Below, one piece after another: positions 1 to 8,912 of a stretch of 60,869 nt of DNA. Under the pieces are notes generated by a model, which searched no databases, was not told the origin of the DNA, and saw only the letters and a list, made by a program, of their open reading frames with translations. Where the stretch lies: NCBI GenBank assembly GCA_910588955.1, contig CAJURQ010000020.1:1-60869 (forward strand). Direction: 5' to 3'. Origin of the DNA: an uncultured Lachnospiraceae bacterium (GTDB taxonomy: Bacteria > Bacillota > Clostridia > Lachnospirales > Lachnospiraceae). The translations under genes were made by a program, and so were the position numbers. The stretch's first letter is position 1. Each line of letters begins with the position of its first letter.

Positions 1-60
1 AGGGGACAGACTGTAAATCTGCTGCAAATTGCTTCGGTGGTTCGAATCCACCTCCGTCCA
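1..60 (+). tRNA. tRNA-Tyr (GUA), 5' truncated by window edge
   Basis: Only the 3' part is present. The anticodon loop ctgtaaat reads GTA. It is followed by a long class II variable arm, a T arm (ggtgg/ccacc around ttcgaat) and the acceptor strand tccgtcc plus discriminator A at 60. CCA is not encoded. The long variable arm with GTA fits tRNA-Tyr. It is the first of three tRNAs in one array. Confidence 0.88.
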
Positions 61-62
61 TT

Positions 63-112
63 GACGTAAATTTCTTCGGAATTAACGTCGGGAGAATCGC
101 AAGCGATTCTCC
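63..112 (+). repeat. Twin-hairpin intergenic element between tRNA genes
   Basis: Two adjacent inverted repeats fill the spacer between tRNA-Tyr and tRNA-fMet. The first pairs 63-73 with 80-89 around a cttcgg loop. The second pairs GGAGAATCGC (91-100) with GCGATTCTCC (103-112). No T-run follows, so it is not a standard terminator. A similar two-hairpin arrangement with the same GGAGAAT...ATTCTCCGCA core occurs at 10574-10668. It may be an RNA-processing signal or a REP-like element. Confidence 0.55.
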
Positions 113-130
113 GCAAAGACAATTTTATAA

Positions 131-204
131 CGCGGGGTGGAGCAGTCTGGAAGCTCGTCGGGCTCATAACCCGAAGGTCATAGGTTCAAATCCTGTCCCC
201 GCTA
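131..204 (+). tRNA. tRNA-fMet (CAU), initiator
   Basis: A complete cloverleaf can be drawn with anticodon CAT. Two initiator hallmarks are present. The anticodon stem carries three consecutive G-C pairs (tcggg/cccga). The first acceptor position is a C1/T72 mismatch rather than a Watson-Crick pair. The T loop is ttcaaat. CCA is not encoded. Confidence 0.95.
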
Positions 205-210
205 CTCAAT

Positions 211-283
<73 letters not shown>

Positions 284-326
284 TTTAAACACAACAGGAG
301 TCGTCGGAGAAGGCGACGGTGCAAAG

Positions 327-357
327 ACAGATGGAGAAGGTTTCATCTGTTTTTTTG
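327..357 (+). terminator. Rho-independent terminator of the tRNA array
   Basis: ACAGATG (327-333) pairs with CATCTGT (344-350) and is followed by a run of seven T. It lies 44 bases after tRNA-Phe, which suits the end of the tRNA transcript. Nothing else recognisable was seen up to the gene at 516. Confidence 0.75.
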
Positions 358-515
358 TTATTGGAAAACCATGTTGTATCTCTTTTGCTTGTGAATCGTT
401 TTTATCGGATTTTAATAATAGATATTTCTATCAGAGTATGATACGATTAGTAGGCGAATAACTTTTTATAAATTTTATTCAAAAAGAAGATAATGGCAGC
501 GGACGGAGAAGTGAT

Positions 516-1610
516 ATGAGCAAGTTAAAAAAGGGTATTCTGGCGGCATTTGATCACGTTACGGAATGCATGATGCCGATTATACCGATTCTTCTGGCAG
601 GCGGTATTCTGAAAATTATAGTGATGCTTTTGACGGCGGTACATGTGCTGTCGGGGACGACAGAAGTGATTATGTCGGCTCTGGCGACGACGCCCTTCTA
701 TTTTCTGCCGGTGTATGTGGCGTACTCCGCGGCGAAGCATTTTGACACGGATCCGCTGATTGCGCTCGCCAGTGTGTGCGTGATGCTGCTGCCGGATTTT
801 GCGTCGCTGATGGAGGGCGGGGAGCGCGTCACTTTTGCAGGCATACCTGTGGTGGCGGCGACCTATGCCTACAATGTGATTCCGATCATTCTATTGATTT
901 ACTGTATGTCCCACATTGTCAAGTGGCTGAAAAAGCTGATTAAGGAGAGCTTACAGCCTTATTTTCTGGCGGTGTGCGCGATCTTTATCACCTCGCTTCT
1001 TGGCATTCTGGTGATTGAGCCGATTGTCAGCCTGTTGAGCGGTATGCTGGCAAACGGGCTTGAGGTCATGCAGATAAAGGCACCCATGATAGCGTGGGCG
1101 GTGTTTGCGGCACTGACGACACTGCTGGTGTCCACGGGGATGCACTGGATTTTTATTACGCTGGCGATTACCCAGATCGGGGTGACGGGCGTTGATTACG
1201 GCATTATGGTGGCGTTTCTGATATCCAATATATCTCTTGCCGGATGCGACCTTGCGGTGTTCGTCAAGTCGAAGACGGCGGAAAAGAAGGCAATGTCGAT
1301 AAGCGCAATGATTACGGAATTTGTTTCCGGGATTGCGGAACCGTCCATTTTTGGCGTGTGCTTTAAGGAAAAAACGCCGTTGATTGGCAATATTTTCGGC
1401 TGTATGATTGCGGGAGCGGTGCAGGGGCTTTTGACGGTACACTGTTATACGTTTGCGTTCCCATGTGTCTCGACGATCCTGATGTTTTACAGTGTGGACG
1501 ATCCGGCGAATTTGTGGAAAGCGGCTGCGGTGGCGGTGGTGTCCTTCGCGGCAAGCTTTATCATTACTGCGCTTGTCTACCGCGATACGGAAACGGCTTC
1601 GCCGAATTGA
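516..1610 (+). CDS. PTS glucose/beta-glucoside-type EIIC domain protein, stand-alone
   Basis: This is a 364-residue, almost wholly hydrophobic protein with about eight to ten membrane segments. The N-terminal stretch with MPIIPILLAGG and the motif SGIAEPSIFG (residues 271-280) match the EIIC membrane domain of the glucose/beta-glucoside PTS family, where the second motif forms part of the sugar site. Full-length relatives are fused to EIIB and EIIA domains. Neither is present here and no PTS gene lies beside it, so phosphoryl transfer would have to come from EIIA/EIIB proteins encoded elsewhere. Substrate is unknown. A GGAG-like ribosome site precedes the ATG. The gene stands alone between the tRNA terminator and the zinc-ribbon genes. 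Confidence 0.85.
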   Translation: MSKLKKGILAAFDHVTECMMPIIPILLAGGILKIIVMLLTAVHVLSGTTEVIMSALATTPFYFLPVYVAYSAAKHFDTDPLIALASVCVMLLPDFASLMEGGERVTFAGIPVVAATYAYNVIPIILLIYCMSHIVKWLKKLIKESLQPYFLAVCAIFITSLLGILVIEPIVSLLSGMLANGLEVMQIKAPMIAWAVFAALTTLLVSTGMHWIFITLAITQIGVTGVDYGIMVAFLISNISLAGCDLAVFVKSKTAEKKAMSISAMITEFVSGIAEPSIFGVCFKEKTPLIGNIFGCMIAGAVQGLLTVHCYTFAFPCVSTILMFYSVDDPANLWKAAAVAVVSFAASFIITALVYRDTETASPN

Positions 1611-1700
1611 TATGTCTGCCGGTTTAAAATTGCCTTTTTTACTGTAAGGCGCGCGGTTTGGCGAAGGATATGTTATACTTAGAGGGAGGAGCTTGTCGCT

Positions 1701-2354
1701 GTGGAACAGAAAATGCGGATATGTCCCGGCTGCGGGGCGGGAGTACCCGACGAAAGAACGGCTTTCTGCCCTTACTGCGGCAGGGAACTGGTTGATTTAA
1801 GCAGAGAAAAGACGGACAGAAAGATTCGGGAGGTAAAACGGGTGCAGTCCGAAACTTCGTCCGTTCCGAAAAAGCTTGGTCTGATTGTGGCTGTTACGCT
1901 GCTTGCATTGTTTTTACTGTTTGCGCTCGTCGTCTTTTTTAATATACCGGAGAAAGTGAACGAGGCGGGGATGCAGCGAGAGACGGACAAGCTGTCCGGC
2001 GATATGAGGAAGGCGTACGAGAAAGAAGACTGGGACAAGCTGGAACAGTATCTGATAGATGAGTGTGACGTTTATCTGGGATCACCCGACTATTTCCTCT
2101 ACCGCTCGGCATGGTTTTTGCATACCTATCCGCCGCTTTTTGACGAGGCATGTGAGGCGCACGATACGGAGCAGATGCTTTTTATCTATGAAATCATGGC
2201 GGAGGATTTTGATATGCGCGCAGACGATATTTTCTTTTCCAACTATGGGACGGACGAAGAGATTGAGAAGGCGCTGGCAAAGGAAGTAGAGCGGGAAACG
2301 GAGATTATGACGGAGGAAGGACTGGAAGATGAAATGTACAAACTGCGGCGCTGA
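1701..2354 (+). CDS. Zinc-ribbon single-pass membrane protein
   Basis: A 217-residue protein starting at GTG after a GGGAGGAG ribosome site. The N-terminus has a zinc ribbon (CPGCG then CPYCG, residues about 9-30). A basic linker and one membrane helix (about residues 54-76, rich in Leu/Val/Phe) follow, then a charged, probably helical extracytoplasmic domain rich in Asp and Glu. This architecture is common in uncharacterised Firmicutes proteins. It overlaps the next gene by 26 bases, so the two are probably co-translated. Function is not known; the zinc ribbon should lie in the cytoplasm. Confidence 0.8.
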   Translation: MEQKMRICPGCGAGVPDERTAFCPYCGRELVDLSREKTDRKIREVKRVQSETSSVPKKLGLIVAVTLLALFLLFALVVFFNIPEKVNEAGMQRETDKLSGDMRKAYEKEDWDKLEQYLIDECDVYLGSPDYFLYRSAWFLHTYPPLFDEACEAHDTEQMLFIYEIMAEDFDMRADDIFFSNYGTDEEIEKALAKEVERETEIMTEEGLEDEMYKLRR

Positions 2355-3075
2355 TTTTGCCAGTGACCAATTGAGATGCCCTTACTGCGGTACGGTCAAC
2401 GAACATGCCCTGCAGCTTGCGAAGGAGCTCCAGACCTATGACGCCGCGTATGAAAAAAAGCGGGATGAACTGTTAGAGAGCGGGACGAGTCAGGTGCTGA
2501 AACATTTGACGTTCGGGCTGGGGATTGTCTTTTTGGCGATTGCCATCGTTTCTGTCGGTTTCGTCGCTTTTTACCAGTACCGTTTTTCCGAGAGATCTCC
2601 CTATCAGGTGAGCGGGACGCGGCTTGTGCGGAATAAGGAAATGATTGCCGACTATCTGGATGAGGGGCAGTACATACGCGCATATCTGCTCGCTTCGACA
2701 ACCGACCCGACGGGTGAGCTTTTTCAAAATTATCCGGAGTATGCGGAGGATTTGTATGATATTTACGATTATTCTATTATTTTAGTAGGCGTGCTGCAAT
2801 CTATGGAATCCATGGACGAGGGGGACAATTATGCCGCGCTCCGAGATACGGATGTGACCAGCTTTCAGATTTTTTACAGGTCGGAGAACGACAGTGCGGT
2901 GAATGAAGAACTGACGCGGGAGGTTGACGGTTTCTTAAAAAATTATTACCAGCTGACAGAGGAGGAGATCGAGACGTTAAAGACGCTGGACTCCGGAAAA
3001 CAGTTTACTCTGGAAGGGAGCGCGGATATTGAGGGCGTTACCAAGCGGAGAATGGAGGCGTACTTTGAAAAATAA
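2329..3075 (+). CDS. Zinc-ribbon single-pass membrane protein
   Basis: A 248-residue protein organised like its upstream neighbour: an N-terminal zinc ribbon (CTNCG, CPYCG), a short charged segment, a single membrane helix near residues 60-85, then a Tyr/Asp/Glu-rich outer domain. Its start lies inside the end of the previous gene, and the next gene begins inside its own end, so the three form a tightly overlapping set. The similar layout suggests divergence after duplication. No catalytic motif was recognised. Confidence 0.8.
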   Translation: MKCTNCGADFASDQLRCPYCGTVNEHALQLAKELQTYDAAYEKKRDELLESGTSQVLKHLTFGLGIVFLAIAIVSVGFVAFYQYRFSERSPYQVSGTRLVRNKEMIADYLDEGQYIRAYLLASTTDPTGELFQNYPEYAEDLYDIYDYSIILVGVLQSMESMDEGDNYAALRDTDVTSFQIFYRSENDSAVNEELTREVDGFLKNYYQLTEEEIETLKTLDSGKQFTLEGSADIEGVTKRRMEAYFEK

Positions 3076-3457
3076 AAGCAATGCTTGGTATTATACGTTG
3101 ATCGTTATATTTACAATTCTGTTCTTTGTGTGCATGGCGTTCTGTTTCGGACGGTTTCGCCAGTTATCACGCAGCTACATGACAAGGTCGCTGTCCTATC
3201 GCCTCGAGATAATAGAGCTGGACGAGAGCATGTTCGGACCGGGTCACATTTTTTCTTCTCTCTACTTTGACAAGGACTACGAGGAGGACTTTGACGAGTA
3301 TTGGGCTTTTTCCGACACCTATCTCGCCTATATAAAGGGAAGGCTCGCTGAGGATAAAGAGCCTTATATCGAAGAAATCGAGGAGTATCTGGAGACTGCG
3401 GGAGGAGCGCGGGAAAAGGCGGTTAAAAAATATTTGGGGGAATTGGAGGGACAATAA
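3065..3457 (+). CDS. Small single-pass membrane protein, third gene of zinc-ribbon set
   Basis: The frame is open from 3029, but the likely start is TTG at 3065, seven bases after a GGAGG that lies inside the previous gene. This gives 130 residues: a short basic N-terminus, one membrane helix (YYTLIVIFTILFFVCMAFCF) and an acidic outer domain. There is no zinc ribbon, unlike the two genes before it. It overlaps the preceding stop by 11 bases, so coupled translation is likely. The protein was not recognised. Confidence 0.7.
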   Translation: MKNKSNAWYYTLIVIFTILFFVCMAFCFGRFRQLSRSYMTRSLSYRLEIIELDESMFGPGHIFSSLYFDKDYEEDFDEYWAFSDTYLAYIKGRLAEDKEPYIEEIEEYLETAGGAREKAVKKYLGELEGQ

Positions 3458-3525
3458 ACTGTTTGGAATAGGAAATACAGCCGATATAAAATGTAGTTGA
3501 CGGCACAACAAAAAGGAGTGCGGCG

Positions 3526-4707
3526 ATGAAAAAGTTGTTGTTTTTTACGGGTGATATTGAGACGCAGGGCTATTTTTCCCTGCAGATCGCAGAGGCAATG
3601 AAAGCGCTCGGGCACGAATTTTTTATCTATGATTTGAGCAGACCGTGGGAAAGCACGGAGAGGTTTTTCCATTTTTTTGAAAAGGGGAACACTGCGCTCA
3701 TCAACTTTAATTTTCACGGCATGAGCGGGGAACAATATTTTCTGGATGAAAATGATACGACAATGTGGGAGGCGCTGAACATTCCGAGCTATGACATTGT
3801 GGTGGATCACCCGATGTATTACCATCATTTTCTGGAGAAGGTTCCTCCGAATTATCATCATATCAGTATTGACAAGAATCATGAGGCATATATGCGCAGG
3901 TTTTTTCCGGAAATTGAGAACGGACCGTTTCTGCCGCTTGCGGGTACAAAGCTCTATCCGAAAAAATCCAATGTGCCGATTGCCTGCCGCAAGTATGATG
4001 TGACGATGGTGGGGAACTATTGTAAGCCTTCGACTTTCGATAAATATATTACAAGGATTGACGACGAGTACACAGCATTTTATCATGGAATGATAGAGGA
4101 CCTTCTGACACACCCTGACAAGACGGTGGAGGAAGTGGCGGAGGCACATCTTCTGGCGGAGCTTACCGAGGTGCCGGAGGAGGAACTGAAAAAGGTCATG
4201 GCGGCGCTCACTTTTATCGACCTATATGTGCGCTATACCTTCAGGGGGAGGGCAGTGCAGGAACTGGTTGACGCGGGGATTAAAGTTTATGTTTTCGGCG
4301 ATGGCTGGGACTTGCTGGAATGCAGGCATCCAGAGAACCTGATGATTATGAACAATTTAAACTCCGAGGGGTGCCTGAAAAGGTTGTGCCAGACGAAACT
4401 TTCCCTGAATGTGATGCCGTGGTTCAAAAACGGCGCCCATGACAGAATCTTTAATTCCATGCTGAACGGTGCGGTCTGCCTGACGGACAGCAGCGTTTAT
4501 CTGGACGAAATACTGCATGATGGCAAAGATTGCGGCATCTACTCTCTGGCGGAGATGGAGCGGCTGCCGGAAATTGCGAAAGAACTGCTGTCAGATTCGG
4601 ATCGTATGCAGGAAATTGCGGACGGCGGTTATGAGCTGGCGCGGGCGGGACACACATGGGCACACCGTGCCGGGGTACTGCATAATCTGGTGGAAGAGGA
4701 ACGGTAA
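3526..4707 (+). CDS. CgeB-like glycosyltransferase family protein
   Basis: A 393-residue soluble protein. The N-terminal half (FTGDIETQGYFSLQIAEAM) looks like the Rossmann-type N-domain of GT-B glycosyltransferases. The C-terminal half contains LSLNVMPWFKNGAHDRIFNS, then NGAVCLTDSS and the pattern Y-LDEIL-DG, which match the Glyco_trans_1_2 domain of the spore-maturation CgeB group. The conserved acidic residue of the nucleotide-sugar site is probably the Asp of the HDRIFN segment. Donor and acceptor are unknown. A clear GGAG site precedes the ATG. Its link to spore or surface sugars is inferred from family resemblance. Confidence 0.72.
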   Translation: MKKLLFFTGDIETQGYFSLQIAEAMKALGHEFFIYDLSRPWESTERFFHFFEKGNTALINFNFHGMSGEQYFLDENDTTMWEALNIPSYDIVVDHPMYYHHFLEKVPPNYHHISIDKNHEAYMRRFFPEIENGPFLPLAGTKLYPKKSNVPIACRKYDVTMVGNYCKPSTFDKYITRIDDEYTAFYHGMIEDLLTHPDKTVEEVAEAHLLAELTEVPEEELKKVMAALTFIDLYVRYTFRGRAVQELVDAGIKVYVFGDGWDLLECRHPENLMIMNNLNSEGCLKRLCQTKLSLNVMPWFKNGAHDRIFNSMLNGAVCLTDSSVYLDEILHDGKDCGIYSLAEMERLPEIAKELLSDSDRMQEIADGGYELARAGHTWAHRAGVLHNLVEEER

Positions 4708-4751
4708 GTTGTTTTTCATAATAACTCGCAGGAAATGGAGGAAAGGAAAGA

Positions 4752-5294
4752 ATGGAACTGCTTAAGAACCATCAAAGAAGGCGCAGGCAGCGTCTGCAAA
4801 GACTTTACGAACGCCATAAGAGAATCCATGAGCTGCTTCGGGAGCACGGCGAGGACATCCTGAAATCCGAAAATTTCAGGAGGACGAGGACGCATATCCA
4901 GCACGGCACCATGACGGTGCACAACCACTGCATGGATGTGGCACGTTATAGTCTTCTCATAAACAAGAAGCTTGGGATCGGCTGCAATATGCATGACCTG
5001 ATTCGAGGAGCGCTGCTGCACGACTACTTTCTCTATGACTGGCATGATAAAGAATATCTGTCCCAGAGAAAACGTCTGCACGGATTTCATCATCCGATGA
5101 CCGCGCTTTCCAATGCGGAAAAGGAGTATGATTTGAACGATATTCAACGGGAAATTATAAAGAAACATATGTGGCCTTTGTCGGTGGTGCCGCCCACCTG
5201 TAGAGAGGCGTGGGTTGTGACAGCCGCGGATAAATACTGTTCACTTCTGGAAACAGTAGGCGTTCACCGTGGACATGGGGCTAGAGCGTCATGA
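4752..5294 (+). CDS. HD-domain phosphohydrolase-like protein
   Basis: A 180-residue protein. HNHCMDVARYS, then RGALLHDYFLYDW with a classic HD pair, then GFHHP, and KHMWPL further on fit the metal-binding histidines and aspartates of the HD superfamily. The final Asp could be in AADKYCS. The N-terminus is highly basic with Arg/Lys/Gln repeats. Such stand-alone HD proteins are presumed nucleotide phosphohydrolases, but the substrate cannot be read from the sequence. Its stop overlaps the next start (ATGA), so translation of the decarboxylase is probably coupled to it. Confidence 0.75.
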   Translation: MELLKNHQRRRRQRLQRLYERHKRIHELLREHGEDILKSENFRRTRTHIQHGTMTVHNHCMDVARYSLLINKKLGIGCNMHDLIRGALLHDYFLYDWHDKEYLSQRKRLHGFHHPMTALSNAEKEYDLNDIQREIIKKHMWPLSVVPPTCREAWVVTAADKYCSLLETVGVHRGHGARAS

Positions 5295-6733
5295 GGGCGG
5301 GGCAGAGTATGTATCAGGCATTGTCAGATTACGCGGCAAGCGATTTTTATCCCTATCATATGCCGGGGCACAAACGCAATCCGGCAGGCGGCGAGATGGC
5401 GGATTATCATAAGATCGATGTGACGGAGATAGACGGATTTGACAATTTGTATCAGGCGGAGGGTTTGCTGAGAGAGGCGCAGCTTCGCGCCAACAGTCTG
5501 TACGGGGCGGACGAGACATTCTTTCTGGTAAACGGCGGCACCGGCGGGGTGATGGCTGCCGTTATGGCGTCGACTGAACCGATGGATGAAATTTTAATAG
5601 CCAGAAACTGCCATAAGTCGGTATACCACGCGGCAATTTTGCAGGGGCTCATCGTGCGGTATTGTTATCCGAAAATGATTTCGGAGTACGATATCTGCGA
5701 CGGGGTGTCCGCGGAAGAGATTGGCGCTCTTCTGGATACCTATCCCGAGGTGAAGGCGGTGGTTGTCACTTCCCCCACTTATGAGGGCGTTGTTTCCGAT
5801 ATCTCCGCGATTGCCGCTGTGGTACATGAGAAGGGCAGAATACTGATTGTGGACGAAGCGCACGGGTCACATTTCGGGCTGTCGCCACATCTGCCGCAGG
5901 GAGCTATTGCGGGCGGGGCGGATCTGGTGATCCACAGCCTGCATAAAACACTGCCGGCAATGACGCAGACGGCGCTTTTGCATGTGAATGGCAGCAGGGT
6001 GGACAGGGAGAAGCTGAAGGGCTACCTCTGTATGCTGCAGAGCAGCAGTCCCTCCTATGTACTTATGGCGAGTATGGATGCCTGTGTCAAGTTCGTGAAA
6101 GAGCAGGGGCAGGAGCGCTTTGGCGCGATGAGGGGACATTTCGAGAGCTTTTGTGAAAAAGCGGCGTCCCTCAAACATATCCGCATTGGAAAAATGACAA
6201 AAGTGTCACAAAGAAAATATGAGTTTAATGGCTGGGATCCCGGCAAGCTGGTAATTTCCGTTAAAGGGATGAATATGACGGGAAAAGAACTTGGCGATAT
6301 TCTGCGGGAAACTTATCATCTGGAAATGGAGATGACGACGGAGACTTATGCGCTGGCGATTATGACGCTGATGGACGAAGCGGAAGGCTGGCAGAGATTG
6401 GCTGACGCGCTCTGCGAAATAGATGGTAGGATAAAGAAGAGCGCGGACGGCACAGCTTCCGCATCCGGGGAAAAGGCGCCGGTCGGACAGTTGAAGAGCA
6501 GTATGCCTCTGGCACGGGCATTTCACAGCGAATGGGAGACGGTTCCCCTGCATACCGCGGAAGGCAGGGCTTCTGCAGGATTTATCAACCTCTACCCGCC
6601 GGGAAGCCCGATTGTGGCGCCGGGAGAAATACTGAATGAACCGGTGATAAAACGCATAGAGGAATGCCGCAGAGCAGGGCTGAACATACAGGGGGTATCT
6701 GAGGCGGGCGAGATTGTCGTGGTGGCGCTGTAG
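5291..6733 (+). CDS. Orn/Lys/Arg decarboxylase family PLP enzyme (YaaO-type)
   Basis: A 480-residue PLP-dependent fold-type I decarboxylase. The N-terminus has MPGHKR, then NGGTGG (about residue 81), DEAHGSHFG (188-196) with the Asp that contacts the PLP ring, and SLHKTLPAMTQ with Lys219 as the Schiff-base lysine. The C-terminal domain contains YPPGSPIVAPGE, typical of this family. Length fits the short YaaO/SpeA group, which lacks the long N-terminal wing domain of enterobacterial enzymes. Products could be agmatine, cadaverine or putrescine; specificity cannot be assigned. It heads a block (kinase, YaaR, HolB, RicT, TrmN6, RsmI) in the same order as around B. subtilis yaaO. Confidence 0.88.
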   Translation: MRAGQSMYQALSDYAASDFYPYHMPGHKRNPAGGEMADYHKIDVTEIDGFDNLYQAEGLLREAQLRANSLYGADETFFLVNGGTGGVMAAVMASTEPMDEILIARNCHKSVYHAAILQGLIVRYCYPKMISEYDICDGVSAEEIGALLDTYPEVKAVVVTSPTYEGVVSDISAIAAVVHEKGRILIVDEAHGSHFGLSPHLPQGAIAGGADLVIHSLHKTLPAMTQTALLHVNGSRVDREKLKGYLCMLQSSSPSYVLMASMDACVKFVKEQGQERFGAMRGHFESFCEKAASLKHIRIGKMTKVSQRKYEFNGWDPGKLVISVKGMNMTGKELGDILRETYHLEMEMTTETYALAIMTLMDEAEGWQRLADALCEIDGRIKKSADGTASASGEKAPVGQLKSSMPLARAFHSEWETVPLHTAEGRASAGFINLYPPGSPIVAPGEILNEPVIKRIEECRRAGLNIQGVSEAGEIVVVAL

Positions 6734-6801
6734 CAGTTGAAATTCTTGCGCGGATATGGCATTATAAAGAGTGAGACTTTATGTTAAGGTAAGATAAGTG
6801 C

Positions 6802-7449
6802 ATGGGGAAAATTGTGTGCCTGATGGGGAAAAGCTCGTCGGGAAAAGATACCATATATAAGAGGCTGCTGACGCAAAAAAGCGTTCCTTTAAAGACAATT
6901 GTGCCTTATACGACCCGTCCGATCCGGGCGGGGGAGCAGGACGGCGTGGAATATCATTTTACGGACGAGGCGGGCTTCCAGAAATTTCTGAAACAGGGCA
7001 GTGTAATAGAGGCGAGAGCCTATGACACCTGCTACGGCATTTGGCGGTATTTTACCGTTGCGGATGAGGCGATAGATCTCTCGGCGCACTCATATGTGCT
7101 GATAGGGACGCTTGAGGCTTACGACCAGCTTCGCGGCTTTTACGGCGCCGACAAGGTACTTCCGGTTATGATTGAACTGGATGACGGTGTGCGCTTACAG
7201 CGTGCGCTGGATCGGGAAAAGGCGCAGGATCATCCGAAGTACGAGGAGCTGTGCAGGCGGTATCTGGCGGACGCACAGGATTTTTCCGAGGAAAAGCTGG
7301 CGCTCTCCAAAATAGACAGAACCTTTTATAACGACCGGCTGGAAAGCTGTCTGGAAGAGATCACGGATTATCTGCGGGAGCACTTGGATTCCGTAACAGG
7401 CGAGCCGAAGGCTGAATTGCTGCGGGGAGGTGACGGGAGTGGACATTAA
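6802..7449 (+). CDS. Guanylate kinase-like P-loop protein
   Basis: A 215-residue protein with a P-loop GKSSSGKDT at residues 9-17 and the guanylate-kinase signature region PYTTRPIRAGEQDGVEYHF, where TTRP-R--E-DG-DY-F contacts GMP in true Gmk. Downstream motifs are looser than in canonical Gmk, and it may be a paralogue rather than the housekeeping enzyme. In B. subtilis the same position between yaaO and yaaQ/yaaR is held by thymidylate kinase (tmk), so this looks like a lineage-specific replacement. It overlaps the YaaR start. Confidence 0.82.
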   Translation: MGKIVCLMGKSSSGKDTIYKRLLTQKSVPLKTIVPYTTRPIRAGEQDGVEYHFTDEAGFQKFLKQGSVIEARAYDTCYGIWRYFTVADEAIDLSAHSYVLIGTLEAYDQLRGFYGADKVLPVMIELDDGVRLQRALDREKAQDHPKYEELCRRYLADAQDFSEEKLALSKIDRTFYNDRLESCLEEITDYLREHLDSVTGEPKAELLRGGDGSGH

Positions 7450-7879
7450 AGTAAATCAGGTACAGCAGGCGCCGCAGATCGAGCAGCCGGCGCAGCAGCA
7501 GGAGACGGACGGCACGTTCAAGTTTACTCTGGTCAGCAGGATTGAGGAGCAGGATCTGCAGAATGCCCTGACCGGTATGATGGAGGAGATCACCAGACAG
7601 GGTGATAAGCTTGCAAAACACCGCGATATTAAGGATATGAAGCGATACCGGGCGCTGGTGAAAGATTTTCTGAATGAGATTGTCAACCGGTCCCACGCCT
7701 TTTCCAGAGAGAATTTTCTGGACAGGAGGGGGCGGCACAGGGTATACGGCATTATACGCCTGATTGATCAGAATCTGGACGCGCTTGCACAGGAACTGGT
7801 CAAAGATGAGCAGGACAATCTGGCGATTCTGGAGAAGATCGGAGAAATTCGGGGGTTACTTCTGGATATCTTTACTTAA
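7439..7879 (+). CDS. yaaR: YaaR family protein (DUF327)
   Basis: Likely start is GTG at 7439, eight bases after GGAGG (7426-7430). An earlier in-frame GTG at 7430 lies inside that ribosome site and is less plausible. The 146-residue product has a Gln/Pro-rich N-terminus followed by a helical body with DIKDMKRYRALVKDFLNEIV and a C-terminal GEIRGLLLDI segment, typical of the YaaR/DUF327 family. Function is unknown in the family. Position between a nucleotide kinase and holB is conserved across Firmicutes, which supports the identification. Confidence 0.88.
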   Translation: MDIKVNQVQQAPQIEQPAQQQETDGTFKFTLVSRIEEQDLQNALTGMMEEITRQGDKLAKHRDIKDMKRYRALVKDFLNEIVNRSHAFSRENFLDRRGRHRVYGIIRLIDQNLDALAQELVKDEQDNLAILEKIGEIRGLLLDIFT

Positions 7880-7893
7880 AGAGGGGGATACAA

Positions 7894-8883
7894 ATGCCAA
7901 AGTTTTCAGACATTATCGGGCAGGAAGAGCTGAAACAGCATATACGGAACGCGATTGAGACGGACAAGGTTTCCCACGCCTATATTATCAACGGAGAGCG
8001 CAATGCGGGCAAGGAGTTTATCGCCCGTCTTTTTGCGATGGCATTACAGTGCGAGAAGGGCGGCACAGAGCCGTGCGGGGAGTGCCACTCCTGCAAACAG
8101 GCGATCAGCCGGAATCAACCGGATATTATCTATGTCAGCCACGAGAAACCGAATAGCATCGGGGTGGAGGACATCAGGGAGCAGATCAACAACGATATCG
8201 GCATTAAGCCATACAGCAGCCCGCGCAAGATTTATATTATGAATGAAGGCGAAAAGATGACGCCGCAGGCGCAGAATGCCCTTTTAAAGACGCTGGAAGA
8301 GCCGCCGGCTTACGCGGTGATTTTGCTCCTCACCTCCAATGTAGAGGAGCTTTTGCCCACGATTATCAGCCGCTGCGTGGTACTCAACATGAAGCCGGTG
8401 TCGGATGCACTTGTGAAAAAGTATCTGATGGAAGAGCTGGCGGTGCCGGATTATAAGGCGAATATCTGCGTCGCTTTTGCAAGGGGAAATGTGGGCAAGG
8501 CGAAGCATTTGGCGGGCAGCGAAGAGTTTGAAAAGGTGAAAGACGAAGCGATTTCGCTGGTGAAATACATTAACGATATGGAGATCAACGAGATCGTCAA
8601 GGCGATCAAAAAGATTACGGAGTACAATCTGGATATCAACGACTATTTGGATATTTTGACGGTGTGGTACAGGGACGTACTTTTATTCAAGGCGACAAAA
8701 GACATGAACAGCCTTGTTTTCCGCAATGAGATTCAACAGATCAGGAGAGTGGCGGACAGAAGCACTTACGAGGGGATTGAGACGATTGTGAACGCGCTAC
8801 AGCAGGCGAAGAGAAGGCTGGAGGCGAATGTCAATTTTGATTTGACGATGGAGCTTTTGCTTCTTACGATTAAAGAAAATTAA
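7894..8883 (+). CDS. holB: DNA polymerase III subunit delta'
   Basis: A 329-residue AAA+ clamp-loader subunit. It begins FSDIIGQEELK and has a P-loop GERNAGK (residues 34-40), then a zinc-binding set of cysteines (53, 61, 64, 67; CGECHSC). ALLKTLEEPPAYAVILLLTS and TIISRC follow, typical of DnaX/HolB proteins, where the SRC motif senses ATP in the neighbouring subunit. It helps load the beta clamp during replication. It lies between yaaR and ricT as in other Firmicutes. Confidence 0.95.
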   Translation: MPKFSDIIGQEELKQHIRNAIETDKVSHAYIINGERNAGKEFIARLFAMALQCEKGGTEPCGECHSCKQAISRNQPDIIYVSHEKPNSIGVEDIREQINNDIGIKPYSSPRKIYIMNEGEKMTPQAQNALLKTLEEPPAYAVILLLTSNVEELLPTIISRCVVLNMKPVSDALVKKYLMEELAVPDYKANICVAFARGNVGKAKHLAGSEEFEKVKDEAISLVKYINDMEINEIVKAIKKITEYNLDINDYLDILTVWYRDVLLFKATKDMNSLVFRNEIQQIRRVADRSTYEGIETIVNALQQAKRRLEANVNFDLTMELLLLTIKEN

Positions 8884-8912
8884 TGATGGAATTACTTGGA
8901 GGTTGATAGATT

